Below, in pieces: positions 24,901 through 33,755 of a DNA stretch of 64,000 nucleotides. Numbering within the stretch: position 1 is the first letter of the stretch; every line of letters starts with the position of its first letter. Under the pieces are notes generated by a model, which did no database searches, had not been told where the DNA came from, and saw only the letters and a program-made list of their open reading frames with translations. The stretch covers positions 55,809,195 to 55,873,194 of the forward strand of contig NC_054742.1 of assembly GCF_018143015.1 (NCBI RefSeq). The letters are read 5' to 3'. The translations under genes and the position numbers were made by a program. Source of the stretch: Lytechinus variegatus. Taxonomy: Eukaryota; Echinodermata; Echinoidea; Temnopleuroida; Toxopneustidae.

Positions 24901-26679
24901 TAAAACTTTCATTTTGTGACATACTAACCAATGAGCAGCGCTCCCATATATCATGTGATATATTTGCCAAATAATTCATTTTTATTTTACAAAAACTAGA
25001 AAGTGAATTATTTATGCATTAGATTTATTTTTGGACACATCATTTCATACCCCCTTCTGTAAGAAAGATAAATTGTTTTTCACCATGAAAAATTAAAAAG
25101 TGGAAATATAGATAGAATTTCATGACATATGGGGCAGGTGATCACATATACAATGTCACAAATCAAAAAGGTTGTAAGTTGTTATTGTCTTTGCTCTGGT
25201 GGATTCTCAACAAACCTCCACAAATACTTTTATCAATTTTTTTCCACTTTTATTGGAACCAACTTATCGGTGGAATTTACCATTGATGTTTTATACTCTT
25301 GTATATCTATGTTGTGTTTCATTTGTAGGCAGGAGATGAAAAACCACTAGGTGAGATTCCTCTCTTCAAGTGTTCTGTTGGCGTACAGGAAGCAAGAGAA
25401 AAGTCAGGTAAATGATTTCTAAAATATGTTTATGGGTCAATCAACATACATGTACTTCTTTAAATTGATTTACCCCCCCAAAAAAAAAAAAGCTTCAACA
25501 AATGGGTGTTTTGCACCCTTCCTGAATTTGTGTATTTTTTTAATGGAACCGAATCTTGTTTACAGAATGTGTCTTCTTAAAGGACAAGTCCACCCCAACA
25601 AAAACTTGATTTGAATAAAAAGAGAAAAATTCAACAAGCATAACACTGAAAATTTCATCAAAATCGGATGTAAAATGAGATAGATATGAAATTTTCAAGT
25701 TTCGCTTCATTTCACAAAATAGTTATATGCACATCTTGGTCGGTATGCTAATGAGGGAACTGATTACATCACTCACTCACTATTTCTTTTGTATTTTATT
25801 ATATGAAATATGAAATATTTTTTATTTTCTCGTCATTGTCATGTGAAATGAAGTTTCATTCCCCCTGAACATGTGGAATTCCATTATTTTAACATTTTGT
25901 GCTTCAGGCAAGGAGGTCCTAATCGTCAAATTCGTAAAAATTGAAATATTGTATAATTCAAACAATAAAAAACAAAAGAAATAGTGAGTGAGTGACATCA
26001 TCGACTCTCTAATTTGGATGTAACTGGCTCGTTTAACTATTTTGTTAAAAATAAGTGAAACTTTGAAATGTCATAACTTTCTCATTTTACATCCGATTTT
26101 GATGAAATTTTCAGCATTGTGCTTCTCTGATTTTTCTCTTTTGAATCAAATCAACATTTTTCTGAGGTGGACTTGACCTTTAAAGTAAAACTATGTATAA
26201 AAAGTGTTCACTGTCAAAACTTTTTTTTTTTATTTGGGTAGACTTTTTTTTTAATTTTGGTTTAGTACCATCTACGGATGGCAAATAATATGGATTGGAA
26301 TGTTGAATCCATGGATAAAGCTACTTGTCTTATGAAGGAGAAAAGTGAAAATGTTATACGTACAATCTGTGCATATACAGAAGTTGGAAGACACTTGACA
26401 ACTACCCAGACTGAAATTAGGGATATATGATTAAGAAACAGTATTGAATACATCATCTTTAAATTTCTTATGCATTCAATGTAGATATAGGGAGATGAAG
26501 TGAATGAAAATATTTTGTTTTCTTGTCCAGATGTGACGGTGAAAAACAAGAATCGTCAGAATCTTTTCAGCGTGACGACCAAGAAGGGTAAGGTGTACGT
26601 CTTTGAGGCGAGGACTCCGGAGGAGAGAGAGGATTGGATGAGAGCCATCATTAGCCCTCTCAGTGTTGGTAGAGAGTAG
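12930..26679 (+). CDS. PLEK: Pleckstrin (PH-DEP-PH), complete, 9 coding exons
   Basis: Pleckstrin is a phosphoinositide-binding adaptor that acts at the inner face of the plasma membrane and, in vertebrates, is a major protein kinase C substrate of platelets and leukocytes. Exons are 12930-12977, 14179-14337, 14977-15146, 22237-22331, 22866-23041, 23535-23705, 24312-24395, 25329-25407 and 26531-26679. All junctions are GT-AG and in phase, giving 1131 nt, or 376 aa (human about 350). PH1 covers about residues 5-108 (GFLVKK, TNWRTRWFVL, AWAKAI). DEP covers about 127-216 (FTGNQMVTWLIDW). PH2 covers about 262-374 (KQGFLLKRGHVRHTWKARLF, EDWMRAI). A Ser/Asp-rich linker lies at about 217-255. The start has A at -3 and matches the short vertebrate N-terminus. 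The PKC-target motif found between PH1 and DEP in vertebrates is not evident. Pleckstrin-2 is the nearest alternative name. Confidence 0.93.
13440..13870. repeat. Two hairpins in pleckstrin intron 1
   Basis: GCCGTCTGT...AGGAG near 13452-13472 pairs with CTCCTCGTACACAGACGGC near 13492-13512. Further on, CTTCGGTCTCTGT at about 13798 pairs with ACAGAGACCGAAG at about 13855. They may be parts of one fold-back element or two unrelated ones. I could not define outer ends. Confidence 0.4.
14179..14337 (+). CDS. PLEK: pleckstrin exon 2
   Basis: Codons 17-69, phase 0 at both ends. It encodes the basic beta1-beta2 loop and WRTRWFVL of PH1, the residues that contact phosphoinositide in this family. The acceptor is TTTGCAG and the donor GTAAGT. 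Confidence 0.92.
14396..14680 (+). repeat. GAT/ATG-rich microsatellite in pleckstrin intron 2
   Basis: An impure trinucleotide-like run of GATGAT, GATAAT and GAGGAT units. It creates long but meaningless Met/Ile-rich frames on both strands. AT-rich ATAATAAT sequence continues to about 14880. Confidence 0.8.
14977..15146 (+). CDS. PLEK: pleckstrin exon 3
   Basis: Codons 70-125 plus two bases. It encodes the end of PH1, including the C-terminal helix with its invariant Trp (EREAWAKAIGAAI), then a short linker. The donor is GTAAGT at 15147. Confidence 0.92.
15190..15430. repeat. Possible dispersed-repeat fragment in pleckstrin intron 3
   Basis: Starts around a perfect GGGGTGCTGAAGCACCCC hairpin (about 15204-15221) and carries further CAGCACCCC phrases. 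No second copy is evident in the window, so the assignment is weak. Confidence 0.25.
16780..17085. repeat. Tandem 48-bp duplication within a possible Tc1/mariner-type element
   Basis: A 48-bp unit beginning AAAAAGCCCTGGGAWTAAAA occurs twice in a row (16807-16854 and 16855-16902, three differences or so). The flanks AAAAAGGTTTACACTTTG (about 16788) and AAGTGTAAACTTTTTTGG (about 17058) are inverted with respect to each other. The left flank TACAGTGCATATCAAAAAGG resembles Tc1/mariner-type termini. A class call is tentative. Confidence 0.4.
17839..18315. mobile_element. GC-rich fold-back element (family F) in pleckstrin intron 3
   Basis: Terminal inverted repeats are TAGGTGGTTTCAAACCGCCT on the left and, read inward from the right, TAGGCGGTTTCAGACCGCCT. 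Several internal inverted phrases (TTCCCGAAGTTACGAG, CGTAATTTGC, AATACCTGG) repeat in both orientations. It is GC-richer than the intron around it. It has no coding capacity and looks like a non-autonomous DNA element. Confidence 0.75.
18848..19240. mobile_element. Fold-back element with repeated 'AATCTCGAGATT' palindromes (family G)
   Basis: The ends GGCGGTGCTGCACCATCC and GGATGGTGCAGACGGCC are inverted copies. Inside, the palindrome AATCTCGAGATT or close variants recurs several times, as does GAAATAGYGCGMTA. It lies in pleckstrin intron 3, about 530 bp downstream of family F, with similar outer logic (GGCGGT...) but a different sequence. Confidence 0.7.
20596..21375. mobile_element. Fold-back element, family B, copy 1
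   Basis: It starts GGCGGTATTCTGAACATTGT and carries repeated ATGACAAAATTTATGACAAA-type phrases in both orientations. A close copy is at 40772-41535. It is flanked by an exact 20-bp direct repeat, TATAGAAATTACGACCCAGG, at 20596-20615 and 21356-21375. Unlike copy 2, its right end lacks the CCAGAATACCACCCC terminus. It lies in pleckstrin intron 3. Confidence 0.75.
22237..22331 (+). CDS. PLEK: pleckstrin exon 4
   Basis: Completes codon 126 and runs to codon 157 plus one base. It encodes the start of the DEP domain (DLVEAMKDPDAGIERGMHK). The donor is GTATGG. Confidence 0.9.
22866..23041 (+). CDS. PLEK: pleckstrin exon 5
   Basis: Codons 158-216: the core of the DEP domain, with TGNQMVTWLIDW matching the vertebrate TGNCVIDWL motif. 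The donor is GTGAGT. Confidence 0.93.
23535..23705 (+). CDS. PLEK: pleckstrin exon 6
   Basis: Codons 217-273. It begins with an acidic Ser-rich linker (DSSDSSSSDSETEE, casein kinase 2-like) and ends with the first strand of PH2 (KQGFLLKR). The donor is GTATAT. Confidence 0.92.
24312..24395 (+). CDS. PLEK: pleckstrin exon 7
   Basis: Codons 274-301: PH2 basic loop and strands (HTWKARLFVLWDDPAYLQYY), close to vertebrate pleckstrin. Phase 0 at both ends. Confidence 0.93.
24474..24692. repeat. Poly(C)/poly(G) tracts in pleckstrin intron 7
   Basis: A C-run followed closely by a G-run at about 24474-24497 (a potential C/G hairpin), then a G-run of more than 20 at 24669-24690. No function can be assigned. 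Confidence 0.8.
25329..25407 (+). CDS. PLEK: pleckstrin exon 8
   Basis: Codons 302-327 plus one base (AGDEKPLGEIPLFKCSVGVQ), PH2 middle strands. The donor is GTAAAT. Confidence 0.9.
25577..26183 (+). mobile_element. Fold-back MITE, family A, copy 2 (pleckstrin intron 8)
   Basis: Same ends and centre as the copy at 11363 (TTAAAGGACAAGTCCACCCC ... GGTGGACTTGACCTTTAA) and the same orientation. It fills over half of the intron between exons 8 and 9. Confidence 0.88.
26531..26679 (+). CDS. PLEK: pleckstrin exon 9 and stop
   Basis: Completes codon 328, then 48 codons and TAG at 26677-26679. It encodes the end of PH2 with the helix Trp (EEREDWMRAIISPLSVGRE). Confidence 0.93.
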
Positions 26680-26999
26680 AATAATCTGTCTTTCATTAAT
26701 TCTTCATGCCTACTCCTGGTAATGAACAAAAGAGAATATAAAGATATCCATCCTTCAGTACTTTGCCACACTCACTCTGACCGATGACCCATTAACAAAC
26801 GTAACATTAAGATATTTTCTAAAACCTCTGTACCAGAAATATTGTTAGCACTAACAATGCGTTGACAGAGGCTCTGCAACAACGGGAATGTCGCAGTGAT
26901 GCCGATTTCACAACAAATTATGTACATCTTGGATCAACGTTTGGACATCACATAGTCCAAAAATGTGACTGAGCATACTGATAGTGCTCTGTTAGACTA

Positions 27000-27520
27000 A
27001 CAGCGTTTCTGTACGGCAGTATACAAATAGCGAATAGGCATGAGTGCGATGGTGCGAGATTTCGCATGAGGTGAAAGAAAGATGCTCTATTCAACGAGGC
27101 GTTAGCCGAGTTGAATAGAGCGTTTCTTTCTTTCACCGAATGCGAAATCTTGCACCATTGCACGAATAAGAATATTCGCTATTTGTGTTGTACAACGCCT
27201 CGGAATCTAGCGAAAATATGAAAAAACACAAGAGTTTTTCCCTCCAGTAATCTATGAAAAGGGAGCAAAAATATTGAAAGCAAAATCCCACAAGCCGGGC
27301 CCACAAGCGCACATGATCTTGGACAGCATGCGCATTTAGCCAGCGGGCTGTACGCGCATTGTCACCTTATTCAATGAAATCGCATTGTGACGTCACCTCC
27401 TAAAGCCGTGCAATGGTACATTTTGGATGGTACGTCTTGTGTGCAACGGTACGAATGTGTGACATTCAGCCTCCCATTTGATCGCGTACAACAAGCTAAG
27501 TAGGCGTTGTACAATACTGG
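27000..27520. mobile_element. Fold-back element with perfect-looking central hairpin (family H)
   Basis: From about 27023 to 27186 the sequence is a long imperfect palindrome: CAAATAGCGAATA at the left pairs with TATTCGCTATTTG at the right, and GGTGCGAGATTTCGCAT pairs with ATGCGAAATCTTGCACC. The centre is AACGAGGCGTTAGCCGAGTT. The remainder carries a second inverted pair, TTGTACAACGCCT near 27189 and AGGCGTTGTACAA near 27502. The outer limits are approximate. Confidence 0.6.
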
Positions 27521-28410
27521 TTAATTGTGCTGTAGAGTGTCCTGTTGTGAGTGATTCAACAGCACTAATTTTGTTTCTGACTCCTGGGAAAATCCTTCCT
27601 CATGCTGCTCTATCCTCAGAGCTGCGAGTATGCACATATTTCTCTTAAGGATTTATGACATTTATTCATGTATTGCATATGGGGAGCTGCTCAGCTATAT
27701 GAAGTCTCAAATTCAAAACTCTCTTATAAGTTATACTTTTATGTTTTTTTGTTGAACCCTTACCTTTTTTTCATTTTTTTATTTTCAGCTTTTTATGATA
27801 TTAATATATTGTTGCCAGTGTGAACTTCCCCTTTAATGACATCCTTTTGCTTATTTGATGTAAGGCAAAGCAAACTTAATCAGCTTTAAATCTGAAAAGC
27901 ATGAAATGGTGTGAATATGACTATCTCAGAATAGTCAAAGTACTGGAAAGCTATGTTTAGATTATGAACCACAAAGTGGTGGTAGTTTAGATAATCGAAA
28001 GTAGTGTAACGTAAGGGAATTATTCTAGTTTCTTATTGTTCAAATTGAAAATCATTTGCTAACCCTAAAATCAGATTTATGATACTGCCATTGCCAAGTT
28101 TTATTGTGTAGATATGTGAATTGGTTAATCTGGTTATTACAGAATTTCTTTTTGAGGTTTTCCTTGACCTTAGATATCAATTGCACCCAGACATCCAACA
28201 TGGTTGCTCTTCATAACTTTTTCCAAAATTATTGCCACAGAAATGAAATTTACTTGAGAAAACCTTGACTGTACAAGAGGTCAGCTAATTATTGCTTTTG
28301 CACAGTTACTTCAACTTCTACTTATATTTCCTACAAAGTGTGAGTTATGAGATGATTTTATTGCACAGATTTTGTTGTTATACAATTCAGTTCAACTTAT
28401 GAAACTCCTA

Positions 28411-28698
28411 GGCCTGAATTCTGAAATCAGGTTTAATTAAAACTTGTGGTTTGACTATGGATAGCGAATTGTGACACAGGTCTCTAAGAGCAGAGGTTGT
28501 ATTTATCAGCTTATTCTGCACTTCTAATATTCACAAACCATGTGAGAATAGTTAATAAGATTGTTTTCTTTACCATTAAGGCACAGAGAAAAAAACTAAA
28601 TAAGCATAAAAAGCACACAATGTAAGCTAAACCTTAACAATTTTAGCACTGACTTAAGACCATAGTCTAAGTCAAACCAAATATTAGAATATGGGCCC
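28411..28698. mobile_element. Inverted-repeat element, family E, copy 1
   Basis: Ends AGGCCTGAATTCTGAAAT and ATATTAGAATATGGGCCCTA are imperfect inverted copies. It shares GTGGTTTGACTATGGAYAGC and ACTTAAGACCATAGTCTAAG-like phrases with a second copy at 49495-49780. A family fragment also appears near 61885-61935. Confidence 0.55.
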
Positions 28699-28706
28699 TA
28701 GACCTC

Positions 28707-28865
28707 TGGCCTGTTGCATAAAAGTTACTATAATACTTAACTTTGCCATTTGATGGTAACTTCCCTGAAATCCATTAATTTGATTGGCTGATTAGCATTG
28801 TTACCATGGTAATTACCATTGGATGGCAAAGTTATTATAAAAGCAACTTTTATGCAACGGGGCCC
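28707..28865. mobile_element. Short fold-back MITE (family D)
   Basis: GGCCTGTTGCATAAAAGTTA at the left pairs with AACTTTTATGCAACGGGGCC at the right. Internal phrases TTTGCCATTTGATGGTAA and TTACCATTGGATGGCAAA pair as well. It lies only a few bases after family E copy 1, so the two may have inserted at the same spot. Confidence 0.75.
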
Positions 28866-29574
28866 GGAATACAGCATATGCCATGGTGGTAGTACTGTTC
28901 AAGTATCTTTCAAGAAAACTCTTGATTTGTAAATTTAGGAAATATCAGGTAGGGGCAAACTAGCTGCTCTTGATATTCTTGTTCTATACTAGATGATTTT
29001 TTTTGTGGGGGGGGGGGTGGGGGCAAGGAGATGTATAGGGGGAATCATATTTTCCCCAATTGCATTATAGGGGTAGTACAGAGTTTTGCAGCTCGTATTC
29101 TTCCTCTTTATAATCATTCTTGCTTTCTTTATTTTTTCTCTGTTTTTCTGTTAAATGTTGAAAAATCATACTGGGCGTGCAATCACTCCTACTGCCCCCA
29201 TCTTGTGGTGCTGCTCCTGTGATGAAACCAGAAAATTATGTATTTAAATGAATTAACTCCTCATTTTATATGTACATATATATTACACATAGTTTGTACT
29301 TTATGTACTATCCACCTCAGTATTTCAGTATTACATTCTTTTCTATCTCTTAATCGTTTTCCGAGCAATAATTACAAAGTCAAGAATCTGAAGTATCCTT
29401 CCTTTTCCCTGTTTTTCATACATGTACTTTATATAATGAATATATTGCACACATGTCATATATTTTAACTACAATTATACCGTTTTCATTTGGACAGATT
29501 TGAGGGTCAATATGACCCCCCCCCCACTGTTCACCCCTTTACTACCTTTCTTTGTATAACAGGATAAGTATAAT

Positions 29575-29815
29575 GTGGAAGAGCTGTGGTGTAGTGGTTT
29601 TGACTCACGCCTTGTAAACAGAGGGTCATGGTACTGTGTGCGCCTCAACGGCGACTGACTGGAATACTCCCCAGGGAGTGGAGGATGTGCATATATTGTG
29701 TGCGGGAATGACTGATTGAATCCCATGACTGATGTAATAATATATCTGTAAAGTGCTTAGACACATCGTTCCGATGTATTAAGCGCCATATGAAAGCGTA
29801 ATATTATTGAATACT
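29575..29815 (+). repeat. tRNA-derived SINE
   Basis: The head contains an A-box-like TGTGGTGTAGTGGTTTTGAC and a degenerate B box. The tail GTAAAGTGCTTAGACACATC ... AAGCGCCATATGAAAGCG is followed by AT-rich ATTATTG sequence, as in echinoderm and other marine SINEs. Confidence 0.65.
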
Positions 29816-30781
29816 ATTAATGACCACAGGTCAGAAAATATCCAGTGATATCACTTCTTCGTTAAGATTCTGTCAATCCTTCTACAAGGGGGAATTGTGA
29901 GTGTTCATATGCATTTAAAGAGGGATAATCAAAATCTTCAGAATGCATTTGATTTTAAATCCATTGTGCCTATTTATATTTTTACTTTCTTCAATCCAAT
30001 ATGCATTATGTCCACAATTAAAAAAATTGATATTGAGATAGACAAATTATTTTTTCATGGATTATCTCAAATACTGGTACACTGTATCTCATGTGAGTTA
30101 GTTAGTTTTTTTTTATGCCCTGAAGCTGTATAATCACATTTATACTGTATTTATGTGTAGCTTGTAGTTGTTGTGTGGTGTCCAATATGCAGCAAATGTA
30201 ATCCACATTCTAGTCTTGATATACTACTCTTTTTATCCTGCAAATGTGTAAAGTAGCAAAACTAAAGGTATATTTTTGTTGATAATTTTCATTTGTATTT
30301 TGAACTTCAAAATATGAGGATGCTTAAAGATGTTACAGGCCACTGAACTCTTGAATAGCATGATGCTGGTCATCTTGACTTTGTAATAAATATTGTGAAT
30401 AAAAAGAAAATGTGCTAGATTTTGAATAAGCATTGTCATCGTGTTTTTTTTATGTCTTGCCAATTGTCATTATCTTCTATTGTATTTTAATTCATTGTGA
30501 TTTAATTCCAGGGGATCGTGTTAACACAAAGGTTAGTGAATAATGGTTCATTTGAAAGAACAATTCTAATTGGTTCCTAGTCAGTCTACTCAGCAAAAGG
30601 ATATGCAACAATGGTCTTGATAGGCTGTTTCATTAATCGCTAACTTTGTGTTAAAGGGACCCTGATCAGGGAAGCATCTCATAAAGCCATTTTAAATGAT
30701 GCACAACTGGTGACCAAATCTTGTGAAGAAAGATACCCCAAATTTTACAGTATTTGTTTTAAAACAACACATCAATATTAT

Positions 30782-31050
30782 GTGGGGCTGTCATGGTGTA
30801 GTGGTTATGACCCTCGTCTTTCAATCTGCGGGACTGGGTTCGATTCCTAGCCAGGTGTGTTTTCCTTCAGCAAGAAATTTACCACGTTAGGCTGCACTCA
30901 ACCCAGGTGAGGTGAATGGGTACCTGGTAGGAAGAAATTCCTTGAATGCGTTAGGGCCTATATGGAGGCACAGCTAAAGCAGGGGTATTAATAATAGCAC
31001 TTTGTATTCTCAGGCAAAAAGGGCTTTATAAATCCAGCTATTATCATTTA
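30782..31050 (+). repeat. tRNA-derived SINE with clear A and B boxes
   Basis: The A box TGGTGTAGTGGTTATGACC and B box GGGTTCGATTCC are spaced as in a tRNA. A non-tRNA body with AGGTGAATGGGTACCTGG and a tail ending GGGCTTTATAAATCCAGC plus ATTATCATTTA follow. It is not a functional tRNA gene: no paired acceptor stem and a long unrelated 3' part. Confidence 0.75.
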
Positions 31051-33658
31051 ATAATGCATTTGAATTTTCTTCTATTTTCACCAAAATTTGACAAATAAAC
31101 TTTGCATTCTGATGCTTCTTATCAATAATAATTCTTATAGACAAATTGGATGTTAACTTTAGCTGATGGGATTTACGGAATTAGAATGACTGAAAATCTG
31201 ATCTAGCAACAAAATCTTAGAGGGCATAGGATTGCAATAGAGTTTTCAGAATAATGTAAAGATAAAGATTTGGTTTACTTAGTTATGGAGATTTCGTTTT
31301 ATCCTTAACTTAATTAACATGTAGATTTTCCATCGCAGCAATTGTCGCCAGAGCAAATGTCATGGAGCTAAAATTGGTCTCCAGTCGTAAATAAAGTCAT
31401 GAGTAACTTAAACAGCTTTGTGAAACACCACCCACCAACAAGTGTAATTTATCAGTCACCAATTACCTTGTATCAGAGCTTGAACATCAATTTGATCATA
31501 CACAGGACAGGTGATTCACAATCTTATTCTTTTGTTCTATTCAACTTGATTCTTTTGTGCCATTGGTCTAGACATAATTGCTATTAAGTAGTAGTAAAGA
31601 ATTCATTCTTGTACTCATTTACATCCAAGGAATGCTTCACCTCACTTTCTTTTGCTACTGTTACAAGGTGTTTTCCTCACATAGCAACAAGGAACCAGTT
31701 AGAATTAAGCATGAGAAAACCCCATAAAATTATACTTTACTGCACTCAGTAGTAAGTCTTCATCAAATGTGGATGTGTACAATTACAAGGAGTCCTTATT
31801 TTCTCTCAATGCAGCAAGAACAACTTCAACAGTTGTGGATTATTGCACATTGGATTATCTTGGTCATATTTTGCATCATCATCAGAACTGACTTTTAGCT
31901 AAATCATTTTGATTTCTATCCCTAAAACACCCATCCCTTGTGCTGTCCAAGTAGTATTTGTGCAATATTACTTTGGAGAACACTTCACTCAAACTCATCG
32001 CAATGCATTTTGGGTTGAGGCCTCATGGGCGTCGTCATCATTGCAGTGTGACCTTTGCATTCTTCATTTATATATTTTGCACTTCTGTTGTTAACAGACA
32101 TCATGAATTGGAGGTCTTATCTATTTCTGCATCAAGCACTAGGAAGCTGGTGAGTTTTTTTTTTATATTATTTATGAGTGTAGGGGGTGTAGAATCTTAC
32201 ACAGCCAAGAATGAATTTCACTTGTTTTTTATCCTCACAATCAACATGACTTTATTAGACTTTAAAATCCATTATGGTTATGTAAGAATCATCTATTAAA
32301 TTTATTTGTGAATTTATTGATGAGGTCTTTGTAAAAGAAATACCACCTGAAATTCCAGTTTACAATGAATTGAACTTTATTACAAATAAAGGGGCAGTGA
32401 AACCACAAGAATATATTTGAAATATTAAATATCATCATTCACACACCATAAGTGAACTCTACCAACAAGGAATTGGAAATAACTTATCTCTTCTGAGCCA
32501 ACTTATACAATTGATTAGACATGCATTGGCAACATTTATTCTCCAAGAGGGCGCCATACACTTAGAAAAATATATTCATTTGACCATCTGGTAAATATTT
32601 TTATCAATGGTGACTGGCTAGGAAAATAAACAGATTTCGATCATATCATATGATGCGCTATGGACCAATCACACTTGGCTATCTGTTTAGGCTTTCTACT
32701 TTATAGCTATGTGGCAAACCATATACTTATAATTGTAAATACTGATTTTCAGATGAATGATTTTATTTATTCTCAACCTTCAACAAACAGTAGGCCTATA
32801 GAGAAAGACTTTTTTCACATTGGTTAAGTAATTCTTACAGTACTAAATATAATGTTTAAGTTAAGTGAGGCTCAGATTTTATAAAGTATTTGCTGTAAAC
32901 TCATTCACCAAAAACATATTTTAAATCCTGTTGTAAAAGCATGTCAAAAGATACACTGCATTTTGCAATAAATTTATAAGAATAGTAGTATTTGAATGAA
33001 TTTCAATGATTTGTTTGGTATGAACATGACTTATTTCAGTGTGGTATTCATCAAACATTTCATTCAATTTCTTTTGAACTATACCACCCTTCCTCACTGC
33101 GCTTGGCACCAAGAATGCAAATATTACCACTACGTCATCCTTTGAGCACAAAATCATTTTACCGGTAATCAATGTCAGCATCACATGGCATAAGCGTCAT
33201 CACTCCAACATAATCGCAAGAATGACATAATTGTATTAAAGCACTACAAGGACAGTAATTGAACTGAATGAAGACATTGAAGTTTGTGAGACATTTCCTA
33301 TAGTTTTGAGCAAGCGCCATGAGTGCCCAGCGGAGGCGGATACCGGCGTTATATAAGAACCGATCTTCATCGTCGTCATGGTGTAATGTTCCTTTGTAAT
33401 ATTCAAATTCACGGCCTTAGTCTCCACCTAAGTGCAGTTCTATTGACAACTGCAAATGGACACTTCCATACAAAGCATATGGCAATTTCAGAATTCAGTA
33501 GTCAATGCATTAGATAACCAGGCCCCTTTGGCTGCCCTTCCAACAGCGGTGGATGGGAATAATCTGTTACCGTGGTTACTGTAAATGCACTCTCCAAAGA
33601 TGAGATATTCCATGTTCCATTGTTCATTGTGTGATAGCGAGTCTGTGATTCTTGAATG

Positions 33659-33755
33659 CTAGCTGTTTAATGAAACTTCTTTGAGTTTATGTTCAGCTTC
33701 CACCATGAGATTGCATGCTATCTTGTGTTTGCTGTAGTGTTTGACCTGACACTCT
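33659..33755 (-). CDS. ZMYND10: ZMYND10 exon 12 and stop
   Basis: Second half of the MYND finger (ECQVKHYSKHKIAC) and a 17-residue tail ending in a TAG at 33659-33661. The acceptor is TTACAG. It follows exon 11 in phase 2. Confidence 0.92.

Larger units (their letters stand above)
26680..33658. other. Intergenic region between pleckstrin and ZMYND10 (tail to tail)
   Basis: Both genes end toward this stretch, so it holds their 3' UTRs. Fold-back elements, two SINEs and repeat fragments are listed separately. I see no exon with coding features elsewhere in it. The TTTATT pair at 32762-32771 could be minus-strand AATAAA signals for ZMYND10, but it is far from the stop. Confidence 0.6.

Noticed and set aside
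33236-33427. Possible ZMYND10 last exon reading ...THGAC
   Set aside because: It superficially resembles the MYND end, but the true last exon at 33659-33755 has all expected ligands (ECQVKHYSKHKIAC), the right phase and a good acceptor.
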